Notes: a model not told the origin generated them from the letters alone. 64,000 bases of DNA from Bacteroidales bacterium (GCA_029007645.1 JAQXIE010000024.1:1-64000), one strand, 5' to 3'; positions 47,251 to 57,227 are shown, counted from the first letter of the stretch. Program-made: numbers and translations.

Positions 47251-48305
47251 AAATAGTACAGATATTTCCCGGTAAAATCTGGGGCGGAGCCGAACAGTAC
47301 ATTCTTGACCTCGGACATGCGTTGGAATCCGCCGGGCACGATGTGATTTATGTTTGTCGCGCAGCGGCTCCCGTAACTTCGCGTCTTGATAAGGAGCAGA
47401 CGTCTTATCACCTCTATGACCGGCATCTGAGCGACATAATATCAGGGAGCGATATAGTGCACATTCATGACGTTTCGTTTGTCCCCGCTGTTGTCAAAGC
47501 TGCCGATCAGTGTGAGACGGGAAAGCCGCGAGTGGTGCTGACCCGGCATATAGCCCGCGCAAGTAAGACGATGCCTTGGCGTAGGAAATATTTCCGGAAG
47601 CTGCACGCAATGTACTTCGTATCGTCGGTATCTTCCCGGCTTTGGCTTGGCGCCAACCGCTGGATGGATGCGACCCGGTGTTCGGTGATATGCAATTCCA
47701 TTCCCGACCGCATGGTGACTCCTGCCAATGACAACGCCGATATCAGAACCCGTTTTAATATTCCCTCCGACCAGCCGCTGCTGATGTTTACCGGACGCGT
47801 GCGGAAATCCAAGGGATGTGGCGTAATAGTTGATGCCTTGTCAAAGCTGAACCAATATCCGTGGCATATGGTTTTTGTCGGGGCTGCAAAACCCAAAGAT
47901 TATATAGAGCGGTTGAAAAAGCAGGCTTCGGAAGCCGGCATTGCCGATCGGCTGCATTTCACGGGATTTGTCGAAAATGCCCGTTCGCTGGCAGCGCAAG
48001 CCGACATCGGTCTGCAGCCCTCGATTGTACGTGAGGCTTGCCCGTTGTCGTCACTCGAATTCATGCAACTGGGCAAACCGGTTGTAGCCAGCAACAACGG
48101 TGGCCAGACCGAGTATATACTGGACAATATTACAGGATTGCTGGTCAGTCCTGACGATGCCGATGCGCTGGCTCAGGCCATTCAGAAACTGATAACCGAC
48201 CCCGGACTGACGGCACAAATGGGGGAGACCGGTGCTAAGGAATTCGTCAATAATTTGACCTACAATAATTTTCTGGAAAAAGTCCTGAAAGTATACAGGG
48301 GCTGA
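47247..48305 (+). CDS. Glycosyltransferase family 4
   Basis: 'FPGKIWGGAEQYILDLGHALESAGHDVIYV', 'LMFTGRVRKSKGCGVIVDAL', 'PSIVREACPLSSLEFMQLGKPVVASNNGG'. Confidence 0.92.
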   Translation: MKIVQIFPGKIWGGAEQYILDLGHALESAGHDVIYVCRAAAPVTSRLDKEQTSYHLYDRHLSDIISGSDIVHIHDVSFVPAVVKAADQCETGKPRVVLTRHIARASKTMPWRRKYFRKLHAMYFVSSVSSRLWLGANRWMDATRCSVICNSIPDRMVTPANDNADIRTRFNIPSDQPLLMFTGRVRKSKGCGVIVDALSKLNQYPWHMVFVGAAKPKDYIERLKKQASEAGIADRLHFTGFVENARSLAAQADIGLQPSIVREACPLSSLEFMQLGKPVVASNNGGQTEYILDNITGLLVSPDDADALAQAIQKLITDPGLTAQMGETGAKEFVNNLTYNNFLEKVLKVYRG

Positions 48306-48884
48306 TCAGAACAGCTTCAGCTCCTTGTAAAGCTGATGAACGGGGAGTCCCATCACGTTGTAGAACGAGCCGTGAATCGATTCCACGGCTACGCATCCTA
48401 TCCATTCCTGAATCCCGTATGCGCCCGCTTTGTCGAGAGGCATGTAGTTCTCGACATAAAATCGGGCTTCCTCCTCGCTGAACGATGCAAATTTGACATC
48501 GGTGATTGTCGTGAATGTCGTCCGCTTCTCCGTAGTCATGATGCATACTCCGCTCGCCACCTTATGCACCTTGCCCGACAATGACATCAGCATCCGCACG
48601 GCATCGTCTATGTCCCGTGGCTTGCCGAGGATCTTACAGCCGTTGATTACCACCGTATCCGCGGTGATGACCATTTCGTTCGGATGGATCATGTCAAGAT
48701 ATGCATCCGCTTTCTTGCTTGCGATAAAAGCCGGGACATCTGTCGGCGGCAGTGTATCGGGGTAGCTTTCATCCGCTCCGATATTGGCTACGGTGAACGG
48801 TATGCGCATCTGTTGCAGCAACTCCCGCCGCCGCGGCGATTTGCTTCCCAGTATTATATGGTATTTTTTTAGATTGTCAAGCAT
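48306..48884 (-). CDS. maf: Maf family nucleoside triphosphate pyrophosphatase
   Basis: 'IILGSKSPRRRELLQQMRIPF', 'ADTVVINGCKILGKPRD', 'DKAGAYGIQEWIG'. Confidence 0.92.
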   Translation of the reverse strand: MLDNLKKYHIILGSKSPRRRELLQQMRIPFTVANIGADESYPDTLPPTDVPAFIASKKADAYLDMIHPNEMVITADTVVINGCKILGKPRDIDDAVRMLMSLSGKVHKVASGVCIMTTEKRTTFTTITDVKFASFSEEEARFYVENYMPLDKAGAYGIQEWIGCVAVESIHGSFYNVMGLPVHQLYKELKLF

Positions 48885-48918
48885 CGTCTTTTCATGTTTT
48901 TGTCAGTATCATACCGCC

Positions 48919-49443
48919 TCACCATCCGAAGGCCTTGGCGTCGTTGAGCCACAATCCCTGAGCCTTAAGAACTTGTTCAAGCACGTCACGGCCGCAGCCG
49001 TAGCCGCCGGTGTAGCGGGAGATATACGCCGCAGTCTGCCGAACTTCGGCACATGCATCGTAGGGACAGCAGGGGAGACCCGCCGCCCGCATGCATTGCA
49101 GATCCGGTATGTCATCGCCCATATAAATCACCTCCTCGGCTTTCAATCCTTTCGATTCCATCCATTTGTGGAATATGTCTATCTTGACCGACGCCCCGAG
49201 ATAGATATCCTTGATCCCCAACGATTCATATCGCTTTCTGACACTCTCGGTGTTGCCTCCGGTGATTATGGCTATGTTCAGGCCTCTCTTCACGGCAAGC
49301 TGCAGCGCGTAGCCGTCCTTGATATTGACCATACGCAACGGCGTGCCCTCGGAGTCCATAGGTATTGTGGAGGGGGACAACACTCCGTCGACATCGAAGG
49401 CTATGCCCCGAATCCTGGTTAGGTCATAATTGATTCCGCTCAT
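48919..49443 (-). CDS. kdsC: KdsC-like HAD phosphatase (Kdo-8-phosphate phosphatase)
   Basis: '[23 protein letters not shown]', '[20 protein letters not shown]', '[14 protein letters not shown]'. Confidence 0.87.
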   Translation of the reverse strand: MSGINYDLTRIRGIAFDVDGVLSPSTIPMDSEGTPLRMVNIKDGYALQLAVKRGLNIAIITGGNTESVRKRYESLGIKDIYLGASVKIDIFHKWMESKGLKAEEVIYMGDDIPDLQCMRAAGLPCCPYDACAEVRQTAAYISRYTGGYGCGRDVLEQVLKAQGLWLNDAKAFGW

Positions 49444-50170
49444 CGTCTGTCAATATGATTGATTCTGAAAGCATTGAATAGATTTTCTGCAACCTCGGCT
49501 CGCCGGCCAGCATCCGCATATGCTCGGCCATCGTGTTGTAATCACGCCTTATGGCCGGTCCGGTCTGAACTTCCGCCGGATGAGCATTGTCAACCTTCCG
49601 CACCGTCACATTGATCAGCGGCATCAGCATATCCAGCCCTATGCCGGTATTCTCCAGATATTTATCGGCCAAGGCCATCAGGTGATTCACAAAATTGCAG
49701 GATATCACCGAACAGAGATGCAGTTTCTTGCGGGTGTCGGAATCAGATTCGATTACGTTGAGGCTGACCGATTCGGCCATGTTGCGGATCTTCAAGGCAG
49801 CTGCCTGGTCCGAACCCTCTATAAACATGGGTATTTCGTTGTATTCCAGAGGTATTCCTTTGGTAAACGTCTGCAACGGCCACATCACTCCGTATCGGCA
49901 GGGGAGTCCCTGCAGTATTTCAATCGATGTCGTGCCGGAGGTATGTGCCACCAAAGTATCTGAAGCCGTGACACATTCATCGAGCTTTGCCGCGATTTTC
50001 GCGGCAACTTCAGCTATGGCATGGTCGGGAACAGCGATCAGGATGATGTCGGAGCAGCAATCCAGGCCGCTGAGTGTCCGCGAATTGGCTACGCTTACTT
50101 CATGTCGGCCGTCGAGTGCTTTGGCAAGATGCCAGCCCACGTTGCCGGTTCCTACGATATTAATCTTCAT
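49424..50170 (-). CDS. Rossmann-like / DUF2520 oxidoreductase
   Basis: '[19 protein letters not shown]', '[35 protein letters not shown]'. Confidence 0.85.
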   Translation of the reverse strand: MKINIVGTGNVGWHLAKALDGRHEVSVANSRTLSGLDCCSDIILIAVPDHAIAEVAAKIAAKLDECVTASDTLVAHTSGTTSIEILQGLPCRYGVMWPLQTFTKGIPLEYNEIPMFIEGSDQAAALKIRNMAESVSLNVIESDSDTRKKLHLCSVISCNFVNHLMALADKYLENTGIGLDMLMPLINVTVRKVDNAHPAEVQTGPAIRRDYNTMAEHMRMLAGEPRLQKIYSMLSESIILTDDERNQL

Positions 50171-51246
50171 AATACTTTGTCATTTGAACGGAATGCGCGC
50201 CATTTCTCAAACAATTGCTGCATGTCGGCCGGTATGGGAGCTTCGAAATCCATTTGCTTGTGCGTATGGGGATGCTCGAATCCGAGTGTCCTGGCATGCA
50301 ATGCCTGGCGCGGACATATGGTGAAACAATTCTCTACGAACTGCTTGTATTTTGCCGTCGGTGTGCCCCGCAGTATCCGGTCGCCTCCGTAACGGGCATC
50401 GTTGAATAGCGGGTGACCTTCATTCTGGAAATGTACGCGTATCTGATGCGTGCGTCCGGTTTCGAGTACGCATTTCACAATGCTTACAAATCCGAAATCC
50501 TCGAGCAGCCGGTAATGCGTCACGGCATGCTTCCCCTTAGTCGGATCAGTCATTACGGCCATTTGCAAGGGATTGCGCGGATTGCGCGCTATGTTTCCCG
50601 TTATTGTGCCTTCTTTACCGTCGGGCGTGCCCCATATCATGGCCACATACTCGCGGCGTGTCGTCTTGTTGAAAAATTGTTTGCCCAGAAATGTCTTTGC
50701 ATCGGGCGTCTTGGCCACTACCAGCAGGCCCGAGGTGTCCTTGTCGATTCTGTGCACCAGCCCCAGCCGGGGGTCGGTCACGTCATAGTCGGGATTGTCG
50801 CGGAAATGCCAGGCCAAAGCGTTGACCAATGTCCCCGTCCAGTTGCCGTGTCCCGGATGCACAACGAGTCCTGCGGGTTTGTTGACCACCAGCACCCAAT
50901 CGTCCTCGTATACTATGTCCAGGGGAATGTCTTCGGCAATGATCTCGAACTCATACCGCGGTCGGTCCATGACAACTGACACCACGTCTTCGGGCTTTAC
51001 TTTGTAGCTGCTTTTCACAGCCTTGCCGTTGACAATTATGCATCCGGCATCGGCCGCCTGCTGCACGCGGTTGCGCGAGGTATGCTCCAGTCGGTCAACC
51101 AGAAATTTGTCGACCCGCAGCATCTGCTGCCCTTTGTCGGCTACAAAGCGGTAATGCTCGTAGAGTTCGCGTCCGTCGTCATCGATTATCACCGGCTGCG
51201 GCGCATCACTCTGCTCGATGCTGAAGTCATTTTCAGAAATACTCAT
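50167..51246 (-). CDS. rluD: RluA/RluD family 23S rRNA pseudouridine synthase
   Basis: S4 domain 'LRVDKFLVDRLEHTSRNRVQQAADAGCIIVNGK', 'GLVHRIDKDTSGLLVVAKTP'; start assigned at MSISEND (ORF extends to 51459). Confidence 0.9.
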   Translation of the reverse strand: MSISENDFSIEQSDAPQPVIIDDDGRELYEHYRFVADKGQQMLRVDKFLVDRLEHTSRNRVQQAADAGCIIVNGKAVKSSYKVKPEDVVSVVMDRPRYEFEIIAEDIPLDIVYEDDWVLVVNKPAGLVVHPGHGNWTGTLVNALAWHFRDNPDYDVTDPRLGLVHRIDKDTSGLLVVAKTPDAKTFLGKQFFNKTTRREYVAMIWGTPDGKEGTITGNIARNPRNPLQMAVMTDPTKGKHAVTHYRLLEDFGFVSIVKCVLETGRTHQIRVHFQNEGHPLFNDARYGGDRILRGTPTAKYKQFVENCFTICPRQALHARTLGFEHPHTHKQMDFEAPIPADMQQLFEKWRAFRSNDKVL

Positions 51247-52018
51247 AGTTCTGGCTTTCCTCATTGCCGGAAGGGGATGGCTCTGAATATTCTTCGCCCG
51301 ACGAGCTGCTCTCATAACCGCTGCCGCTCTCCGTGCTTGTGGGGTCAACGCTGAAGTTCTCGGGATTTTCCCTGTAAATCTCGAGCAATTCGGCATTGCG
51401 CAACGAGTCCTGAAGATCGTTGAGCCTTCCGTCGGCCACCTCCACGACGATGGATACATTCACAGGCACCTTCTGCATCTTCCGCACGGGACGCCCGTTG
51501 GCTATAATCTTTACGACACGGTCGGTTGTGCCCAGCACTTTGACCATCCTGATGTGCTTGAATCCGAGCTCCTCCAGTTTGGCCATGGCCGAACGGTAGG
51601 ATTCACCGCGCAAGGCGTATTCGGACGGATGATTGTCATCGTCGATCATCACTTCCTTGGGGTGTACCGAGTTGATATACAGGAAGATTTTTCGACCGGG
51701 CTTGACAATGGAATTTGCTTTCGGGAACTGCTCGATGACAAACCCCGGTTTGATGTCTTCGCGGTAGAGCGAGTCGCGGATGTCCACCTTCAAACCGGCG
51801 TCATGCAGTTTGTTGATTGCCTCTGTGTATGACATGTTTTCCACTCCCGGCACCTGCATGGTCCTGCCATGTTTGGTAAACAATGCGATTGTCAGGTAGG
51901 CCGCATAGATGCCAAGCAGCGATATGACTGCAATAATAAGCACATTGGCGATAACCGGATGGCGGTCGCCGAATTTGCTTCCCCAGCTGTAGGGGTGATC
52001 CTGATCGTTCTGTTTCAA
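51233..52018 (-). CDS. Membrane-anchored PASTA domain protein
   Basis: N-terminal TM, 'QVPGVENMSYTEAINKLHDAGLKVDIRDSLYREDIKPGFVIEQFPKANSIVKPGRKIFLYI'. Confidence 0.87.
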   Translation of the reverse strand: MKQNDQDHPYSWGSKFGDRHPVIANVLIIAVISLLGIYAAYLTIALFTKHGRTMQVPGVENMSYTEAINKLHDAGLKVDIRDSLYREDIKPGFVIEQFPKANSIVKPGRKIFLYINSVHPKEVMIDDDNHPSEYALRGESYRSAMAKLEELGFKHIRMVKVLGTTDRVVKIIANGRPVRKMQKVPVNVSIVVEVADGRLNDLQDSLRNAELLEIYRENPENFSVDPTSTESGSGYESSSSGEEYSEPSPSGNEESQNYEYF

Positions 52019-52114
52019 AGCTACTCAAATTGTTGTTACAAAATTAAGAATAATAGCTGAAAACTCAAACAACACGGCATAATTTCGTTTATTTCCGCAC
52101 ATCTGTGACAAATA

Positions 52115-52146
52115 TTTGGTGATGTGAAAATAAATCACTAACTTTG
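52115..52146 (+). promoter_or_regulatory. Predicted promoter of bamD
   Basis: TTTG(52115-52118)-N20-TAACTTTG(52139-52146). Confidence 0.65.
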
Positions 52147-52169
52147 CAATTCAAAGCGACCGATAGGAA

Positions 52170-52979
52170 ATGCGCAAACTTATCAAGACACTGTCCCTGC
52201 TGGCATGCATAGCATTGCTCCCTTCATGCACCGAATACTCCAAGGTGTTGAAAAGCCGCGACGCAGAATATAAGTTCGAATATGCCAAACGTGCGTTCGA
52301 ACAGAAAAAATACACTCAGGCATCACAGCTCCTTACCGATGTTTACACTCCTCTCCGCGGCACTCCCAACGGCGAGGAAGCGCTGTATCTGCTCGCCATG
52401 TCCTATTACCATAACGAGGACTACGAAAATTCTAACCTTTACCTCAAAACGTACTATAACCGTTATCCCAAGGGCAAGTTTACAGAGCTCGCAAGATTCT
52501 ACTCCGGTTATGGTTACTACCTCGACTCACCGGATCCCCAGCTTGATCAGACCTATACCATCAAGGCTATCGAGGAGTTGAAGGATTTTCTGGAGTTCTT
52601 CCCGAAAAGCGATAAGGCCACCGAAGCCCGTGACGCTATTTTTGAAATGCAGGACAAGCTGACGCTCAAGGAACTGCAGAACGCTCAGCTATACTATAAC
52701 CTCGGTAATTTCATGGGCAATAATTATGAATCGGCTATAATTGTTTCCCAGAACGCTTTGAAAACTTATCCCTTCTCAAAGTATAAGGAGGACTTCGAGT
52801 TCCTGATCCTTAAATCAAAATTCCAGGTAGCCCGTCAGAGTGTTGCCGAGAAGATGGAGGACCGTTACCGAGATGTTGTCGACGAGTATTACTCCTATAT
52901 CAACAACTACCCGGAGTCGAAAAACCGTAAGGAGGCCGACACCATTTTCAAAATTGCTGAAAAGCATACCGATAAATAA
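52170..52979 (+). CDS. bamD: Outer membrane protein assembly factor BamD
   Basis: Lipobox 'LLPSCTEYSK', TPR-like 'YNRYPKGKFTELARFYSGYGYYLDSPDPQLDQTYTIKAIEELKDFLEFFPKS'. Confidence 0.9.
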   Translation: MRKLIKTLSLLACIALLPSCTEYSKVLKSRDAEYKFEYAKRAFEQKKYTQASQLLTDVYTPLRGTPNGEEALYLLAMSYYHNEDYENSNLYLKTYYNRYPKGKFTELARFYSGYGYYLDSPDPQLDQTYTIKAIEELKDFLEFFPKSDKATEARDAIFEMQDKLTLKELQNAQLYYNLGNFMGNNYESAIIVSQNALKTYPFSKYKEDFEFLILKSKFQVARQSVAEKMEDRYRDVVDEYYSYINNYPESKNRKEADTIFKIAEKHTDK

Positions 52980-53016
52980 TAGCCTAAGAATATACTCATA
53001 AATCATAATAGCACTT

Positions 53017-53352
53017 ATGGATTATAAGAAAACCAATGCTCCGCTCACAACGGTGACCCGTGACATGATTGCCATGGCGGAGCAGACTGGAAATGTCTAT
53101 GAGACCGTATGCGTCATCGGAAAGCGCGCAAACCAGATTTCTGCCGACCTCAAGAAGGAGTTGGAGAAGAAACTGCAGGAGTTCGCTTCGTCCGACAATC
53201 TCGAGGAGGTTTCCGAGAACCGCGAGCAGATTGAAATATCCAAGTTCTACGAGAAGCTCCCCAAGCCGACTCTGATCGCCACGCAGGAGTACGTGGAGCA
53301 TAAGCTTTATTTCTCCAATCCCTTGAAAGAGCGGGACATGCTTGACGACTAA
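53017..53352 (+). CDS. rpoZ: RNA polymerase omega subunit-like protein (Bacteroidetes RpoZ/RPB6)
   Basis: 'VTRDMIAMAEQTGNVYETVCVIGKRANQISADLKKEL', follows bamD. Confidence 0.75.
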   Translation: MDYKKTNAPLTTVTRDMIAMAEQTGNVYETVCVIGKRANQISADLKKELEKKLQEFASSDNLEEVSENREQIEISKFYEKLPKPTLIATQEYVEHKLYFSNPLKERDMLDD

Positions 53353-53375
53353 AAGCCTATACATACCATACCGAC

Positions 53376-53410
53376 AATGCCGCTTCCGCAAGGGCGGCAT
53401 TTCTTTTTTT
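53376..53410 (+). terminator. Rho-independent terminator after rpoZ-like gene
   Basis: aatgccgc..gcggcatt followed by tctttttttc. Confidence 0.7.
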
Positions 53411-53423
53411 CAGTGCGTTGCCG

Positions 53424-54383
53424 ATGCCTGTTACTTTGCATATTTTCAATCCTGAGACCGATATGGCCCTTGCTTCAGGGTCCCCTTATTATATGCCGCC
53501 GGCCAAAATAACCGCCTTGCGCGCCCGCGAGGCCTTGTTTCCGGCCACCTATGCCCGGCCCGGGGAGGCCGTGCTTCTCATGGACCGGACCGATGCAAAA
53601 AGCTCCAGATATTACGATCAGGCTTGCCGGAAGGGTCTGGAGGTATTGATGCCCGGCTCTATGCCCGACTGGAGTCGATACACCGTGTCTCCATGGGGCT
53701 GGAACCATCAGATTGCCAAGTTTTTGGAAATAAACTGCCCCGGCGTGCTTGGTGTCCCTTCGGCTGATGCATTGGATAGTTTGCGCCGGCTGTCGCACAG
53801 ACGAACAGCCGCCCGGGCGCTCTCCTTGCTCGACCCCGCCTTGCGCATCGGTGTCGAAATCCCGGTGGAAATGTCGGATGCCGATGAAGCCGTGCGGTAT
53901 TACATTGCCCATAAGAATCTCTTTGTCAAGGCTCCCTGGAGCAGTTCCGGCAGGGGAGTGCTCCGTACCGATGATCTGGAATTGCGGCACGTTCAGCCCT
54001 GGATCCGCGGTATTGTACGCTCGCAGGGATCCGTGATGCTGGAGCCGGTATATGACCGGAAGCTGGACTTCGCCACCGAATGGGAGATCCGCAATGGGGT
54101 GGCCTCCTTCCTTGGATTCTCGGTGTTCGAAACATCAAGACGGGGCAAGTACCATGGCAATGTCACCGGGAGTCAGACGATGCTGATGAAGTTGATAACC
54201 GACCATGCCCCGACGTTCGACATGCAGTATGTGGATGCTCAAAAACGAATGCTCGAGGCCTTGATCGGACCTGGCTATACAGGACCTGCAGGCATCGATA
54301 TGATGGTGTTCGGAGAGGGCCGGATTCATCCTTGTGTCGAAATCAATCTCCGGAAGACGATGGGACTGATTTGCATTGTTTGA
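53424..54383 (+). CDS. Uncharacterised ATP-grasp-like protein
   Basis: 'NLFVKAPWSSSGRGVLRTDD', 'GSVMLEPVYDRKLDFATEWEIRNG', 'GPAGIDMMVFGEGRIHPCVEINLRKTMG' resemble ATP-grasp ATP/Mg-binding signatures. Confidence 0.65.
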   Translation: MPVTLHIFNPETDMALASGSPYYMPPAKITALRAREALFPATYARPGEAVLLMDRTDAKSSRYYDQACRKGLEVLMPGSMPDWSRYTVSPWGWNHQIAKFLEINCPGVLGVPSADALDSLRRLSHRRTAARALSLLDPALRIGVEIPVEMSDADEAVRYYIAHKNLFVKAPWSSSGRGVLRTDDLELRHVQPWIRGIVRSQGSVMLEPVYDRKLDFATEWEIRNGVASFLGFSVFETSRRGKYHGNVTGSQTMLMKLITDHAPTFDMQYVDAQKRMLEALIGPGYTGPAGIDMMVFGEGRIHPCVEINLRKTMGLICIV

Positions 54384-54423
54384 TTTTATTTGTTATTTTT
54401 GTAAGGTATATCCCAAAGAGAAA

Positions 54424-55599
54424 ATGAGTACACAAGAATATGACTTTACCGACATAGCGCCGTACGATGATTCGTTGTTTTCGGAGAAGATGGCTTCACT
54501 GATCGAGAACCCCGGATTCCTGCATGCGGTGAATTATGTTATGCCGGCCGGTGATGTGCCATCCTTGCTCGAAGAATTGAAAAGCATTGACAATAAGCAT
54601 GATTTTCAAGTGCAGGTCATGTTTCCTTTCCTCGAAATGCTGTGCAAGAAGACTACGGCCGGAATTACTCTGGGCGGTATAAAGTATCTCAGCCCCGGCA
54701 AGAGCTATCTATATATAACCAATCACCGCGACATAGTGCTTGACGCGGCTTTCCTGAACCTTGCTTTGTTGCGCAACGGGTTCCCATCGTCCGAGGTTGC
54801 AATCGGTGACAATCTCCTCGTGTTCCCCTGGATCGAGGATCTTGTACGACTTAACAAATCGCTGATCGTTAAGCGCAACACAGGCTTGCGCGAAGGCTTG
54901 CTTGCCGCTCGCAAGCTTTCGGCCTATATCCATCACTGCATCCTGGAGAAGCATGAAAGTGTATGGATCGCACAGCGCGAAGGTCGCGCCAAGGACAGCT
55001 CCGACAAAACCCAGGAATCGCTGGTGAAAATGCTCGGCATCGCCGGAGACGGCAATTTTATGAACCATATCAAGGAGATCAATATTCTGCCTATATCGAT
55101 CAGCTATGAATTTGATCCCAATGATTATCTGAAATGCCGTGAGTTCCTGTTGCGCCGACGTGACCCCGAATTCAAGAAATCACAGCGTGATGACCTTTTC
55201 AGCATGGAAACCGGTCTGCTGCAGTTCAAGGGACGTGTGCATTTCCAGCTTACTCCCCGCATCAATACCAAAATCGACGAAATCGGCGAGTTCCGCGACA
55301 CCAACACTTCGGCCAAATATGTCGGAACGATCATAGATCAGGCCATTCACCGCAGCTATGAGATATTTCCCATCAATTATGTGGCCTACGACGTGCTGAA
55401 CGGCACTACCAGATTCGAATCCAAATATACGGAATCGGAGCGCATCGAGGTTCTGCATTATTTTGAAAATCAGCTGGCCAAGGTTGACCTTGAGAATATT
55501 ACCGAAGATGAACGGCAGTATATGATGCAGATGATGCTGACCATGTATGCCAATCCATTGAAAAATAAACTGAAGGCCTTGTTAGGCGGCCTGGAATAA
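54424..55599 (+). CDS. 1-acyl-glycerol-3-phosphate acyltransferase family protein
   Basis: 'YLYITNHRDIVLDAAFLNLALLRNGFPSSEVAIGDNLL', 'SVWIAQREGRAKDSSDKTQESLVKML'; start assigned at MSTQEYDF. Confidence 0.8.
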   Translation: MSTQEYDFTDIAPYDDSLFSEKMASLIENPGFLHAVNYVMPAGDVPSLLEELKSIDNKHDFQVQVMFPFLEMLCKKTTAGITLGGIKYLSPGKSYLYITNHRDIVLDAAFLNLALLRNGFPSSEVAIGDNLLVFPWIEDLVRLNKSLIVKRNTGLREGLLAARKLSAYIHHCILEKHESVWIAQREGRAKDSSDKTQESLVKMLGIAGDGNFMNHIKEINILPISISYEFDPNDYLKCREFLLRRRDPEFKKSQRDDLFSMETGLLQFKGRVHFQLTPRINTKIDEIGEFRDTNTSAKYVGTIIDQAIHRSYEIFPINYVAYDVLNGTTRFESKYTESERIEVLHYFENQLAKVDLENITEDERQYMMQMMLTMYANPLKNKLKALLGGLE

Positions 55600-55609
55600 T
55601 CGATTCGCA

Positions 55610-56854
55610 ATGAGATTCCCGGTTATTGTGCTGATATTGCTGTTCGTATTCACGGCATGCATATGCGCGTATATTCTTAAGGACATAAATTCATACGCGT
55701 CACGGCCTAACAGGAAGCGCATCGCAAGGATATTCGTGATTGTGATGGTGCTGATGTTCGGCGTGCTTGCCTTAGGCGTGGCTTTGCCTCGTGATGGCAG
55801 CTGTGACGATGTGCTGCCCGTGATGTGGATTATATTCAGCTACAGCACTGTCCTGATAGCCGGGACGGTTTATTGCCTCTGCTCGTTGATAGGACGACTG
55901 ATCAATCTCGGCTCCCGCCGCCTTGTGAATTTCGGCGCCATGGTCGGCGTTCCGCTCGCGATCCTCGTGTTCCTCATAATGTGGTGGGGAGTCCTCTATA
56001 CACGCCATGACACTCAGGTGCGCGAACTGGCTGTGGAATCGCCAAGGGTACCCGCAAATTTCAACGACTATACCATCGTACAGATCAGCGACGCCCATGT
56101 GGGAACATGGGGCAACGACACATCCTTTATCAGCAAACTGGTCACCGAGATCAACAATCTGAAACCCGATGCGATCGTATTCACGGGCGATATAGTGAAC
56201 CGCAAGACTTCCGAACTCGAGCCCTTCAGGAAGGTGTTTGCGCGCCTCAAAGCCAAAGATGGCGTGTTCTCGATACTGGGCAACCATGATTACGGCGATT
56301 ATGTATATTGGGAGAGCGATGATGCAAAGGTTAAAAACCTGCAGAAACTCAAGGACTGGCAGACGGAAATGGGCTGGACCATGCTCAATAACTCCCATGC
56401 CTTCTTGCATCGCGGAAATGACTCGATTGCGATGATCGGTGTGGAGAACTGGGGCGAACCGCCGTTCAAACAATATGGCAATTTGCGCACGGCCCTGACT
56501 ACTCCCGACCGCCGACTCGGCAGCTATGATGATAATTTCAAGATATTGCTGACACATAATCCGATGCACTGGAGCCGGGAGGTGGTGAAAAAGAGCAATA
56601 TCGACCTGACGATGTCGGGCCATACGCATGCCATGCAGATGGAGCTGGATATAGCCGGACGCAGATTCTCGCCGGCATCCTGGCGCTATCCCGAATGGGG
56701 CGGCGAATACAAAGCCCTGTCGCGCGACTCTGTGCCGATGTCGCTCTATGTAAATATCGGATGCGGTGAGGTTGGCGTCCCTATGCGTATCGGTGCCACC
56801 CCCGAAATTACGATGATAAAGTTGAAATCTCAGGATCCCAGGCTTCATGAATAA
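55610..56854 (+). CDS. Membrane-anchored metallophosphoesterase
   Basis: 'TIVQISDAHVGTW', 'DAIVFTGDIVNRKTSE', 'FSILGNHDYGDY', 'LTMSGHTHAMQMELD'. Confidence 0.92.
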   Translation: MRFPVIVLILLFVFTACICAYILKDINSYASRPNRKRIARIFVIVMVLMFGVLALGVALPRDGSCDDVLPVMWIIFSYSTVLIAGTVYCLCSLIGRLINLGSRRLVNFGAMVGVPLAILVFLIMWWGVLYTRHDTQVRELAVESPRVPANFNDYTIVQISDAHVGTWGNDTSFISKLVTEINNLKPDAIVFTGDIVNRKTSELEPFRKVFARLKAKDGVFSILGNHDYGDYVYWESDDAKVKNLQKLKDWQTEMGWTMLNNSHAFLHRGNDSIAMIGVENWGEPPFKQYGNLRTALTTPDRRLGSYDDNFKILLTHNPMHWSREVVKKSNIDLTMSGHTHAMQMELDIAGRRFSPASWRYPEWGGEYKALSRDSVPMSLYVNIGCGEVGVPMRIGATPEITMIKLKSQDPRLHE

Positions 56855-57227
56855 TCAAGTTGTGATCTGTATTGGTGGAAACCTCGAGCCCAGAGTCGGC
56901 AATGTGGCTGCCGCGCGCGACAGGCTGCTGACCGTCCTGAAGGATCCGCATGTGTCCGATATCTATGAAACGCCTGAAATTCACGGCATAGGTCGTCCGT
57001 ATATGAATATGGTCATATCCGGAACCACAGATCTCGATATCGACAGCCTCAACATGATGTGCAAGGACTTTGAAATCAAATCGGGCCGCGATGCCGAGGC
57101 CCGCCTCCGGGGCGATGTGCCCGTGGATATTGATATCGTCAGATGTAATGACCGGATTTTAAGACCGGAAGATTACCGGCAGCAGTTCTTCCGTATCGGT
57201 GCTATAAGCCTTGGGCTGAAGTTATGA
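56847..57227 (+). CDS. Short FolK/HPPK-like protein
   Basis: 'VVICIGGNLEPRVGNVAAARDRL', 'VSDIYETPEIHGIGRPYMNMVISG', 'DVPVDIDIVRCND'. Confidence 0.7.
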   Translation: MNNQVVICIGGNLEPRVGNVAAARDRLLTVLKDPHVSDIYETPEIHGIGRPYMNMVISGTTDLDIDSLNMMCKDFEIKSGRDAEARLRGDVPVDIDIVRCNDRILRPEDYRQQFFRIGAISLGLKL

